Position numbers and translations under genes: made by a program
The notes under the pieces: model-generated
Told to the model about the DNA's origin: nothing
Seen by the model: the letters and a program-made list of their open reading frames with translations, nothing else
Databases searched by the model: none
Shown: one piece after another, positions 53,615 through 64,000 of the stretch
Layout of the letters: every line of letters begins with the position of its first letter
Position numbering within the stretch: the stretch's first letter is position 1
Source: Azolla caroliniana
Lineage: Eukaryota > Polypodiophyta
NCBI GenBank assembly: GCA_043228905.1
Contig: JBHGNT010000014.1
Span: forward strand, 5,828,001-5,892,000
Direction of reading: 5' to 3'
Length of the DNA: 64,000 nt

Positions 53615-54096
53615 AAGTGACAACTAACGTCTCCCAACTATCGGGAGGGAACCGAGCAGCAGCAACGTGAGTACCTTGTCGGCTAGAGGTACTTCCAATG
53701 AGGTTGTCTGATTTATGAGCCCCTAGAAGGCATTCATGTGTTCCGCCATGCTGGAGCTGTATTGATATTTGAGTCTCACTAACTTCTGGAATACTGAGAC
53801 TCGATTTACAACATTCTTGTTCTGAAACATGATGCCTATGTTCTCCCAAAGTTCTGAGTCTTATTCTCCTAATTGAAGTTGTTGTACAAGCTCATGTCGA
53901 TGAAGCATCGGCTGTAGGTTGTTGTCTTCATGTGCATTACCTCCCAAGTCGGAGCATCTATCTTGTATGGTCTTGCATCTCCAAACTGCACTGGTAGCCA
54001 GAGAACTTTGACCACCAACATGTCCCTCACCTTCCACTTCGATACTGGGTAGTTGGATTCGGTGAGCTTGAACATGTCGCCGAATGAACCTTCCAT
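53615..54096 (-). pseudogene. Copia-4 gag N-terminus
   Basis: The minus-strand ATG at 54096 (M-E-G-S-F-G-D-M-F-K-L-T-E-S-N-Y) is a close relative of Copia-3 gag. It runs through W-K-V-R-D-M-L-V-V-K and a frame break to P-D-S-W-E-T-L-V-V-T-L-G at 53620, where Gypsy-5 is inserted; the continuation is at 41406. No full-length frame exists. Confidence 0.83.
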
Positions 54097-54114
54097 CTTC
54101 TTTCATTCGTTGTT

Positions 54115-54127
54115 CGCTCTGATACCA
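54115..54127 (-). promoter_or_regulatory. Copia-4 primer-binding site
   Basis: On the minus strand this reads TGGTATCAGAGCG, the initiator-Met tRNA type, between gag and the LTR. Confidence 0.88.
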
Positions 54128-54130
54128 GTT

Positions 54131-54679
54131 TGACAGGAAATAGTGCTCGGCCACAATCGAGTCTCGAACCCTCGATGGAAGGATCAACCAAAAAACACAA
54201 TTGATAGATACACACTTGCACACAATATAAGATGACACAGAATATTAACGCGGAAAACCTCCAGGAGGCAAAACCACAGGAGTTCTCAGACTCCGAACAA
54301 AATCACTATGAGGAGAGGTATTACAATATGAGGCTCAAAGGCAACGACCTCGAGCTCTACCTTCGCCAACCAGCAGTTATAACATATACGTATTTTGTTT
54401 CTAACTCTCTCACTCCCTATGTACAACAATAAAAATAACAACTAAATCGCTACATAACTATCCATTGCCCTAGTTATATTTATACTCATATAACCTACGG
54501 GTTATTTACAAATGTGGCCTCAATGGCCCATAAGAAACATATTTACAAATCTGTCTCTCTTCCGATTCCATCCAATTCGGCTTCCGGACATCCTTCCGCA
54601 TCCTCCGATCTGGTTTCCTCCTCTGAATCTTTCGATCTGGCTCGATCGGTCCCCATCCAAAGGGACTGATATCTCAACA
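54131..54679 (-). repeat. Copia-4 5' LTR
   Basis: The plus strand reads TGACAGG at 54131 to ATCTCAACA at 54679, 549 bp. It shares layout with the solo LTR at 19476-20016 and with the Copia-3 LTRs. Its partner 3' LTR is not in the window because Copia-4 is truncated at 32824. Confidence 0.82.
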
Positions 54680-55895
54680 AATACTTCATCTCCTTTATTG
54701 ACAACTTCTCCAAACACACATGGATCTTTCCAATAGAGAAGAAGAGTGAGGTCTTCTCTTGTTTCTTGAAGCTAAAGAGATTAATTGAATGGGAGACTAA
54801 TAGGAAAATCAAGTGCTTGCGATCAAATGGAGTACTTCTCCTGCCAATTCATTAGATATCTGCAAGAGGGAATCCGAAGGGAATTTTCCTGTAGATATAC
54901 ACCACACCAAAATGGTGTGACCAAGAGAAAGAACTGTATAATAGTTGAAGCAGCACAAACAATGCTTGAAGAAAAGTATATGCCAAAAATCTATTGAGCC
55001 GAAGCTATTATTTGTTGAATCAAACATCAGCTGGGGAGCACATGTGACTCCACATGAAATTTACTTTAGGCACAAGAAAAATATGGCACACATAAGGTTC
55101 ATCGACATCATTGCATATGTGCATGTGCCGAAAGGAAAAAGGAAGAGGCTCGACGCAAAAGCCGAAAAGTGCATACTAGTCAGCTATTCACATGCACAAA
55201 AGGGGTATAAGTGTTATAATCCCCAAACTCGAGAGGTACGCGTAATTCAGGACGTCATCTTTGATGAAGAAGCCTCATGGTACTCAAGCCTAACGGGTAC
55301 CACTTCCAAGCACTGAGAGCCACATTTTGATGATGAGGACAGTGTAGCCGGCTCATTTGAGGCAGATTTCGAACTTCAAGGAGAAATTCGAATCTCATTT
55401 CTGTTGAGTGGGCCGCAAGAAGAGTTGAGCCAACACGATCAGGTGGTAAGTGAAGAGGAATCAGTATTGGTTTCACCTAGGAAGAGGCTATCACATTGTG
55501 ATAAAGGGAAGTTGAAGTTGCTCCAACACGGTAACGATGAAGAGGTGTATGATCAAAGTGAATCAAACAATCTGTTGGGTAATGATGACGAACCCTCAGA
55601 ACTGAGGTCCGATCCGGTCAAAAGGGCCATTAAGTCGGCGAATGACAAGCTTCGTCAATCGTCACGTCATGAGACTCTTGTAATTCGCTATGGGTATAGA
55701 GAATAAATACATGGCGCATAACTATGCGTACATGATGAAGGTGGTGTCGATACATGTGCCGAAAATCTTCGCAGAAGCAACGCAAGACGCCAAGTGGCAA
55801 GAAGCCATGGGGGAAAAAATATGGGTGTTAACCGCAAATGGCTCTTGGGACCTAGTTGACCCATCCAAACACTTTACAATTTGTTTAAATTTCTA
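54680..55895 (+). pseudogene. Copia fragment: integrase core to start of RT
   Basis: It begins abruptly at Y-F-I-S-F-I-D-N-F-S-K-H-T-W (integrase core after the first Asp). It continues through E-F-S-C-R-Y-T-P-H-Q-N-G-V (region of the catalytic Glu; the usual A-E after V reads T-K), Y-V-H-V-P-K-G-K-R-K-R-L-D-A-K-A-E-K-C and a charged linker, and ends at the RT entry W-Q-E-A-M-G-E-K-I-W. It resembles Copia-1 more than Copia-3 (same H-V-P-K and K-G-Y-K-C-Y-N). The left end abuts the Copia-4 LTR, the right end dissolves at about 55895. Stops at 55314 and 55704. Confidence 0.8.
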
Positions 55896-56488
55896 GCAAT
55901 TTTCAGCAAATTGAAAGTGTCAGAATTTCCAAGTTTATGTGTACAATTTAGAAATCAATAGTGAAAGTCACTTTAAAATTGCAAACTTACTAGCATGAGT
56001 GAATTTCTATCATTTTGAATTATTGTTGGAATATCTTACAAAATAAGTCTGATTCTATAGTAGTGCCCATGTCTTATTCAACTTATAGACAAATCAGACT
56101 TCAAGGCTGGAGTTGTTTTGAACTTCACGATCAAGCTTAACACGTCGTAACTATTCAGTCTACGGTCATGCCCCACCTCTTATTCAATTTGAAGATGGAT
56201 TAGACGTCAAGGTCCAAGTTGTTTTGAACTTCACAATCATGCCTAACAAGTTATACTAACTTGTCAATTGGAAAGTTATGGATAATACTACTACTATCAT
56301 GGGTCAAAGTTCAAGGTTGAAGTTGTTTTGAAGTACAAGATCATGTGTAACAAGTTACGAATCAAAACTAGAAAGCTACGAATCATATTGATAATGGCTT
56401 GGCTTTAGTTGCACAATTTAATCATTGACATCATAATAAACTAAGTCGCAATTTGTACATTCTAGCTCTTGGAACTAGTCACTAATTT
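55896..56488. other. Spacer with three degenerate repeats
   Basis: No gene. A degenerate unit containing AAGTTGTTTTGAACTTCAC-like sequence followed by ATCA-x-GC-TAACA occurs at about 56110, 56210 and 56310, spaced about 100 bp. TTTGTACATTCT occurs at 56453 and again at 56511. It could be the sub-terminal region of the adjacent MULE, but no inverted repeat was found. Confidence 0.5.
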
Positions 56489-58131
56489 AGGGGAATGTCA
56501 ACGGCTGGGAATTTGTACATTCTGACAATCTCGGCGGTATATCAACGGCTCGTAGACTAATTGATACAGAAAAAACCACTGTTCGCGACATGGCAAATGC
56601 TGGAACTGGTGCGGCTTCAACTTTGGCCTACTTGAGAGAAAAAACCAGAAATCAATGGACCACCAAGAAAGAAATCCACAACGAAAAAGTGGTTGCAAGA
56701 GCCGAGTTTCTTGACGGGCGCTCGCCAATTCAAGCGTTATACGATGAGATCTCCACTGGCGACTTTATCTTCAATTCCAAGGTGAACTCGAACGGCTCAA
56801 TCAGTGGCCTTTTCTTTTGTCATCAAAAGTCAGCAGATCTTGCCAGACGGTTCAATGTGGTATTTGTCATGGATTGCACCTACAAAACGAATAGATTTGG
56901 CATGCCATTGCTCAACATCGTTGGAATTATGGCTACAAATAGTACGTTCAATGCTGGATTTGCGTTCATATGCAACGAGATAGAAGCCATGTATGTTTGG
57001 GCATTGCAGTCATTCGAATTTGTGACAAAGCCATCAGTAATTGTAACTTATCGAGAACTTGCATTGATGAGTGCAATTGCTATCGTGTTCCCTTCTACAA
57101 AGAATTTGCTTTGCATCTGGCATGTCAACAAAAACATTCTGGCCTATGCAACGACGAAGTTTGCAAGCACTGACGACACAAATGCCTATATGGACGACTG
57201 GAACCAGCTTCTATACTCTTCCAGCGAGCTAGATTTTGAGGCTAATTGGGCCACGTTTCAAATGAAATGGCGACCAAGTCACGATGCGTTGGTGCAGTAT
57301 GTATACGAGACTTGGTTGATTCACAAAGACAAGATTATACGTTATTGGACTGGTCGCTTCCCTCACTTTGGAATGGCCAGCACCTCTCACATTGAAGGCA
57401 ACCATTATGTTGTCAAGAGGGTTTTAGGCATTGTTAATAACGATCTGCTCACTGTATTCAAGAAAATCCGTTTACTACTGGACACACAACTGACAGAATT
57501 GAACACCAAAATGGAGTATGACAAGTCTACACAGGCACATCGACATGCACTCGAGTTCATGAGGCCGCTAGTAAAGAAGATATCCAAACACGCATTAGAC
57601 AAGTTATTGGAGCAGTACAAGAAAGTTATTGACAACAATTATGGTCATGAATGTATAGGGTTGTTTCGATCAAGTTTTGGTGTCCCATGTTGTCATGACA
57701 TTTTGAGATGCATCCAAAGAAATGAAAGATTCCATCTTGAAGATATTCACTGTCAATGGCACTTGATTGCGTGTTCAATGGTTCAACACGCCTCTATAGC
57801 TAAGCCATGTTTGTCTCCCAGAAAGCGTTTGATGAGGAAAATCGAGCAAAGATTGTATGAAACTGACGATGACCAGGTTGCTGTTCTCATGACACGATTG
57901 GATGAAGCAAGTCAAGCACCACTGCAGTCTCTCTCCAATCCAGTGGTGGTAACTAGGAAGCGAGGTCGCCCTGCAGGGTCGAAGAACAAAAAGGCCAACC
58001 AAAGGGAGAAGTCACTATTTGAGTACTCTACCGGTCGCAAATGTTCCAAATGTGATCAAGCTGGTCACAATGCACGCACTTGCGATATGCTTTTGCCCCC
58101 CCATTTTGGCTATTTGCCCCTACAATACTAA
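56489..58131 (+). pseudogene. MULE transposase, catalytic residue lost
   Basis: The ATG at 56590 gives 513 codons; the frame is open back to 56489 with family-like sequence (S-T-A-R-R-L-I-D-T-E-K-T-T-V-R), preceded by a possible splice acceptor, so the N-terminal zinc domain of FAR1/MULE proteins is missing or in an unseen exon. The MULE core has V-M-D-C-T-Y-K-T-N (first Asp), V-I-V-T-Y-R-E-L-A-L-M where relatives have T-D-R-E-L (second Asp replaced by Tyr), and T-S-H-I-E-G-N-H (Glu). A SWIM-like C-C-H is near codon 370. An AT-hook K-R-G-R-P-A-G-S-K and a CCHC knuckle C-S-K-C-D-Q-A-G-H-N-A-R-T-C follow. The last 13 codons come from an inserted MITE-like repeat. It would bind DNA but probably not cut. 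Confidence 0.82.
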
Positions 58132-58610
58132 GAATGTTATTGACGACGATTCCTTTTTATGTAATAGTTGATAAACCTTTTTATGAGGTTGTAAAGTGTA
58201 ATAGTTGATATATATCACAAAAACATTTTGGTTGAGGTGAGAACTATCAAATTTTTATTTTTATTTTTGTAATACCAAGAAGGTTGTATTTGGCCTCCAT
58301 TAATATAACTCATTTTAGCTATTTGGTACTTCACAACAACAACCAAATCACTTGACAAGCATATTTGTTCCAACAAGGTATTGTTGTAAGTGTTATTGGG
58401 AAAGAAGTGTTGTAAGTTTAGCCAAAATAGGGGGGCTAAAAAGTTTTTTTTTAGGAGGCCAAAAAGGTTTTTTTTTTTGGGGGGGGGGGGCAAATAGCCA
58501 AAATAGGGGGCTAAAAAGTTTTTTTTTAGGGGGCCAAAAAGGTTTATTTATTTATTTATTTTGGGGGGGGGGGGGGGGGGGGGGGCAAATAGCCAAAATG
58601 GGGGGGCAAA
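58092..58610. mobile_element. MITE-like element with 29-bp inverted repeats and long G runs
   Basis: TTTGCCCCCCCATTTTGGCT-type sequence at 58092-58120 is the exact reverse complement of 58582-58610. The interior holds two further copies of the GCCAAAATAGGGGG motif as a tandem duplication (about 58420-58490 and 58497-58560), poly-T/poly-G runs including about 21 consecutive G, and a (TTTA)n tract. No target duplication is evident. The left arm supplies the C-terminus and stop of the MULE frame. Confidence 0.75.
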
Positions 58611-61600
58611 TAGCCCATTCCTATATATATAGTACACATGCATTGTAGCGAGGTCGTGAGCATGCATAATACTAGGAGTACTCCATGAAGAGAAGATCAT
58701 AATGTTGTCAAACCATTTTGGTTCAACACTAAAAATCAACAACGGTTTGGTTTGAACTAAATCGGGCCATGAAACTGTGGCTTAACAATTTAAAAGGTTT
58801 GGTTTGATTTTGTTCAGGTTCAAGTTTTGTAAATAGTTTGGTTTCGATTGGTTCAGTTTGGGTGTTATCAATTCAATTTGAGCCTTTATCAACCTAACCG
58901 TTTCCAGTTAAAACAGTTTGAAACCGTGGTTTAAACAATTTGACGGTTTAGTGTTGACATTCAATTATTTTCTTAAATAGTTTTTTGAACAACCTTTTCA
59001 TTTTTAAGCCTAATTTTGACATTTTAGGAAAAGTCTTCAAATTTCTAAAATTTGAAATTTGAAATATTGAAAATTTTAATATTTTGAATTTTTGAATTTT
59101 GACCCAACTTGAAACCAAAACTGAACCGTGGTTTTAACGGTTTGAAACTCCCTAAAACTGTTTGGTTTGAGCTTGGATTTGTTGGGTTTGGTTTGAGCTT
59201 GGATTGGCAATGGTTCTGTTCGATTCAATTTAAGTTTCTATTTTTTTAAACAATTTGAGTTTAACATTCTCAAACCCAACCGAACCGAACCATTGCCAAT
59301 TGTTTTTCAACACTATTCTTCATTATAATCTTGTAGTTCTTTTTCTTCTTGTCTATTATAAATTCTTTTCCCCTATTCTACATCCCAATCTAATATTATT
59401 TTTCGGTCAGCCCTTGGCAGCCACAACAAGACACACACACCCCTAAGCCTTAGTTTCCTTCCTCTTATAATTTGGACCAAAGTGTTCACACTTTAATTAG
59501 CCTTTCGACCAACTCTTACATTCTGCATTTATTACATCAGTATCTTCTTGTTTGTAGTTGCTTCATTATTCCTCATTGACATAATGTCATGGTCATTAAA
59601 AGGTAAATCAATTCGTGTTCTCACTTTACTTTTTTATATAACACCCCATTAGTTCCCCCATGTAACAACATATCGTTTGCACTTATATAATTAGGTGGCA
59701 TAGCCAACGATATTGAACACAAAACCTAGATTTTAACCACAAGATCCCTTAATCAATATATCTAAAGACTTCAAAGGAAATTCAAATTTAATTGTTTTCA
59801 AGTGATTATGAGGAAGTGAACAGAAGCTCTTATGTTTTAACATTTCTTTGTATTTATAAGCTCAACTCAAATTCCTATATAAATTATAAGGTTATCTAAT
59901 TAATGTATATGACAAGAACTTGGTTGTCACAATATGGAGTTGGTCGTGGCCCCACTATTAGCACTAAACTCTCATCGAAAAACAAAGCTACCACATCTCC
60001 CTAAATCCATCAAATTTGCATGCAAATGTCCTCCACACATTCAATTCATCCTTTACCAAGGTTGTTCTTTGTATATTTCCCATTATTATGATGATGCAAG
60101 CCGGATCTAAATCTTTCATCTACAATAAAGTGTCAATAGTTAATGATCATTTTCTTATGTTCACATTGAATTTCAAAGTTGTGGGTTATAGATGAGATGT
60201 GTGGGTGTCATTCTTCCCTAACCAACTTTAATAAGATGAATTTCTAAAAAATGAGTAAAACGTTCAAAACTTTATTATGAAACTAAAAGAAAACAATGAG
60301 TGACGAACATAAATGAATCTTTTTTCTAAGTATACATGCATCATAACCGAATAAAACATCAAGGTGCAATTCATGGTTCTTGATCTTCGATGAAGCTCAA
60401 CACACCACTAGTCTAATTGAATTAGTTATGATTTTTTCATAGAGTAAACATTGTTTGGAATATTGCAAGTGTGAACTCATTATTGTTAAAAATAACTTGA
60501 ATTCTGTTTATAAGTAAATCATGTCATGAATAAGAGATTTACATTGGCTTGAAGACTGAAGTAAAGTGCGTGGATTCTAGAATTGTTGAATGCAGAAATG
60601 TTTGTTACAAATGTATAATCGTGTCTTTGATAGAAGTAGTGAGGCCACATTATGGCTTTCACAATATTTTGTCAAAAAAACCTAGTTTCTCATGTTTAGG
60701 CATAATAAAGCAAAGCTTTTTGAGAAAACTATTGAAAAACTTAGAAATCATCATAATCAATTTTGGTGCCCACTTATAATGCACAATGAGAGGCTCATCT
60801 ACACTATGTTATGATTTATGATTAAAGTGATAGTGGAAATGTATGCATGCCTAACATAATGAATTATTTGTGCATATCTAAATATGGTGTGGCACCGTTC
60901 TTACTTTATTGTCTTTCTCTACCTTGATTGTAGTTGTGTAGCACATTGTAGTAAATAATTCTAGTGATTTTCTGACGTAAAGTGAGTTCAAGATAAGGTT
61001 GTGACATTTGCAAAGCTTTGCAACCAATGTATGGCTCCAAGGATCTTACACTCAGATTTTTTTAGAGTAACTCATCTATGAAGATGAGACACGTGGACAA
61101 CTGAAATAGAGAAAACAATGAAATGTACTATCGCCACCCCAAAACAATGAAATTTTAGCATGTACACTTCTTTTTCATTATAAGCAGTACAATGTACAAG
61201 TGCATAAGGGGGGTCACTTAAAAGTGGAGCTTTAGAACAAAATATAATTTCGACCTTTGATGAACATGTACACAAGTATTGAGACTTATAAATGATTATG
61301 GAATGTGTAGCCCAAGCCAAGGGGAGCACGCATGTCACACACATGTGGAGATTAAAAGCAAGCTAGAAACATTGAGAAAAGGAACATGATTTCATCTATT
61401 CAATGTGTAGGAAAATGACAACCTAATTTATGCTCAAGTTTCATTTTCCCTCATTAACAACAAAAGTTTGTCGTCAACCAGTATATTAAGATTTACTACC
61501 AAAGGAATGAATTCAAGCCTATGATTTTACTCCAATGTCCTACAAAAATTTCTCATTATTCCTTCACCTCGGATTGTTTTGAGTATAAATGAAGCACAGT

Positions 61601-64000
61601 AAAGAAGTCAAAGACGTTGTGAATTATTGAATGAATTTCCCCAATGCCCAATCTCAGAGTCCAAGGATATGAGATACTTTTCATGAGTTTCTTATTGATA
61701 AATCCTTCATGGGACCATTCAATGCCCTTTGCTTTTCTTTCAAAATTTAAAAAAAAAACAAGTATTTTCATTTTCCTTTTCCATAAGATTATTTCTTTAT
61801 TTGTAACAAATGAGACTAGATCAACACAAAATAGATGTGGAGAACTATCCAAAGGAAGCTTCTTGAATAACCAATCTCATTGTCCAAAGAACAATTGATC
61901 TCATTGTCCAAAGAGATGGGTGTTTTTGATTTTTTCTTTAGTGTTTCATGTGATAAATCTTGAGATGAACCTAATGTGGGGGACCATCGAAAACACTAAA
62001 ATTTGCTTTCATTTGTATGAAGTATTTTGAGAAATCCTCTTTTTTTAGACCTAAAAATAAAGTCTTGCTCACTCTCATCATGAATTTCCTGTATGTGTGA
62101 CCAATCAGTGCGGTCCTTCACGTGTACAAAACCAATGGGTTCTTGCCACATAGTACTAAAAGCAAGTGACCCCTTCAAATAAAAATATAGTCTCCTTTAT
62201 TAGATAATGATATAACAAATATGCTCATGATAGAATCAAATAATAAAAGTAATGGCACAAGTTGGGTAGAAATTTGTCATATTGCTCGCCAAACACCTCT
62301 TTTCAATCAATTCGACTCATCGTCGTGTCATCATTTTATAGGTCGCCCTTTTAGGCACCCCCTCCCATCCACTTAGAAAAAAGGTAGTACTAATGATTTG
62401 CACCTCCAAGTCTCCGTCACCGAAGAAAAGGGAACTTAAGTTCCCAACAAAATTTATAAATGAAATACAATCCATTAAACTTTTTCTCCAATAAAAAGAT
62501 GTTGCATAAAATAAAAAATGAAAGGGAAACTCAAATACAATTTGTCGAACGGGTCAAGCTCGTAACTTGATTCGTATAGAGTGTTATCCAAACTTACAAA
62601 TTGAATCAATGAAAACGAGTACATACTTTCTAAGGAGGGGGGAAATGTGGGGGAAGCTAGCACAAAAAGTTAAAATTTACATTAGCATGAGATAAATTTG
62701 ATATGCTTCCCTGAGGCTTCTATATTTTGTGGTCCTTACCAAGTTACACTCTAGGTAATTTAGATGTATGTATGTATGTATGTATGTACGCATATTATTA
62801 CATGATGAATGTCAAACTAAAAGGCATCAACATACAAAGTGCTAACTGAAATTTGTCTTGACATAAGTAGTATTCCTAAAGAATCACCTTTAAAATATTT
62901 GTTTATATCCAAAAACATAGGTTGACTGTCCACAATAGTATGCATCTTCACCGGGTGAGGAAAAGCATTTTTCAACCACTCTTGGGACATCCCCTAAGGG
63001 AAATTTTAAGTAAAAGAAAATGGTTTGTTTGTTTGGCTCAAAACATATGTATGTCTTAACACATTTGTATATAGCTAAACTTATCTTTTCATCTTCAAAA
63101 TGAAAAGAAAAGTTAATGACTTTCTACTCTACTGTGCTACAAAATCTTAACATGACATATCAAATAATCGATTATAATTCTCATATTCTTTGTAACATCC
63201 ACTTTCCAACCCACAAACGTACAGTTCTTTCCCATCGTTTGCATCCTCAATACAAAGTGCATTGTCACCCAATATCATTCCAACCAATGATATTTATGTA
63301 ATATATACCAAAATAGTAAGTAGTCCTTATTTCACCACTAATATGATATACACATAGCACGTATCATAATGTCCCTCTCAACCAATGACAACATGATCTT
63401 ATTTATATGTCATATATCTTTGTTTTGAAACTACTTATGGCTTGTTATATGTCACATGTCTTCCTTTAGTCATTGTTCTCAATCCACCATCATTCCTTTC
63501 ATACCTAAGATGTCACATAATGTTTTCCCAACAATTAATACCAGCATTTATATTAGCATGAGATCTAGTAAGTTTTTTGTGTCATATAGGTCTCTACAAT
63601 ACATATATTTTCACACATTTGGAACATAGTCATTACTTACAAGATCACAAAGACATCAACTCCAAAGTCATCATATGTTTTTTGTCCATATTTATTCTTT
63701 TGTGCGCACATATTGTTGACAACCTATGTAGCATCATCATGAATTAAATGTAATATTGATGCAAAATATCATGAGACACTTGGTTTAGATAATCTTACAT
63801 GGGCAATGACTTCTTCAATATATAAAACCTCAAAGCATTGTTCACATGATTAACAACACATTGTCAAGTAGGCTCTTCAACTAATCAATTGAGGATCGTC
63901 TAATACATACATGATTGAGAACATTATTATTACATAAGAGTAGATAATATAGTTTCTTGAAACAAAGGACTTTTGGAAACATTCTTGTTTTGTAGAGGCA
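58611..64000. other. AT-rich region without supported genes
   Basis: No frame here has recognisable similarity, and none exceeds 100 codons. 58720-59300 is rich in AACC/GGTT variants (GGTTTGGTTTGA, AAACCGTGGTTTAA) and contains a 20-bp inverted repeat at 59203-59222 and 59281-59300 (ATTGGCAATGGTTCTGTTCG, one mismatch) that could form a hairpin. A (ATGT)n microsatellite lies at 62766-62790. I see no tRNA, rRNA or LTR structure. It may be intergenic DNA or decayed transposon remnants. Confidence 0.6.

Noticed and set aside
60549-61852. Short frames of 76-98 codons in the right-hand AT-rich region
   Set aside because: No recognisable domain, biased AT-rich composition, no start or splice context; they are about as frequent as expected by chance.

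Overview
This window is nuclear DNA of a eukaryote, most likely a land plant and possibly a seed-free one. The pointers are Ty1/copia elements with initiator-Met-type primer sites, several Ty3/gypsy lineages including chromodomain elements, a MULE transposase, and no recognisable housekeeping gene. It is almost entirely nested transposable elements, most of them broken by stop codons and deletions. The lineage assignment is an inference from element types; I cannot name the species.

Layout: (1) 1-9920, a decayed copia element (Copia-1) interrupted by a minus-strand chromodomain gypsy element (Gypsy-1, 3584-9121, TSD TTTGT). (2) 9921-11345, a truncated minus-strand copia (Copia-2). (3) 11346-32823, an old gypsy element (Gypsy-3) with a long coiled-coil-coding region after pol. 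It is split by Gypsy-2 (16541-22709, itself holding a 541-bp solo copia LTR with TSD GTTTC), by an unclassified 1.5-kb insert with a CCGG minisatellite, and by Copia-3 (26860-32398, TSD CGTAA). (4) 32824-54679, a minus-strand copia (Copia-4) split by Gypsy-4 (33555-40753, TSD ACGT, long open gag and pol, near-identical LTRs) and by Gypsy-5 (41412-53609, TSD GCCCA). (5) 54680-55895, another copia fragment. (6) 56489-58131, a MULE transposase whose end runs into a G-rich MITE-like inverted repeat. (7) 58611-64000, AT-rich DNA with no gene I can support.

The most unusual object is inside Gypsy-5. At 42145-49310 there is a 7166-bp DNA transposon with near-perfect 37-bp terminal inverted repeats and a 4-bp TATG target duplication, sitting exactly on the Gypsy-5 gag start codon. 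It carries two divergent genes: a large intronless DDE-type transposase (plus strand) and an intron-containing gene (minus strand) that encodes a ParB-like domain followed by a beta-class (motif IV before motif I) N4-cytosine/N6-adenine-type DNA methyltransferase. This copy is dead (two in-frame stops in the transposase, three in the methyltransferase). It nevertheless shows that a bacterial/phage-style ParB-methyltransferase became cargo of a eukaryotic cut-and-paste transposon.

A second notable point is that all three chromodomain gypsy elements (1, 2, 5) lack a tRNA primer site beginning TGG. Instead they carry, right after the 5' LTR, a 12-nt sequence perfectly complementary to the predicted 5' end of their own RNA, with a compensatory base change between families. 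That is the hallmark of Tf1/sushi-type self-priming.
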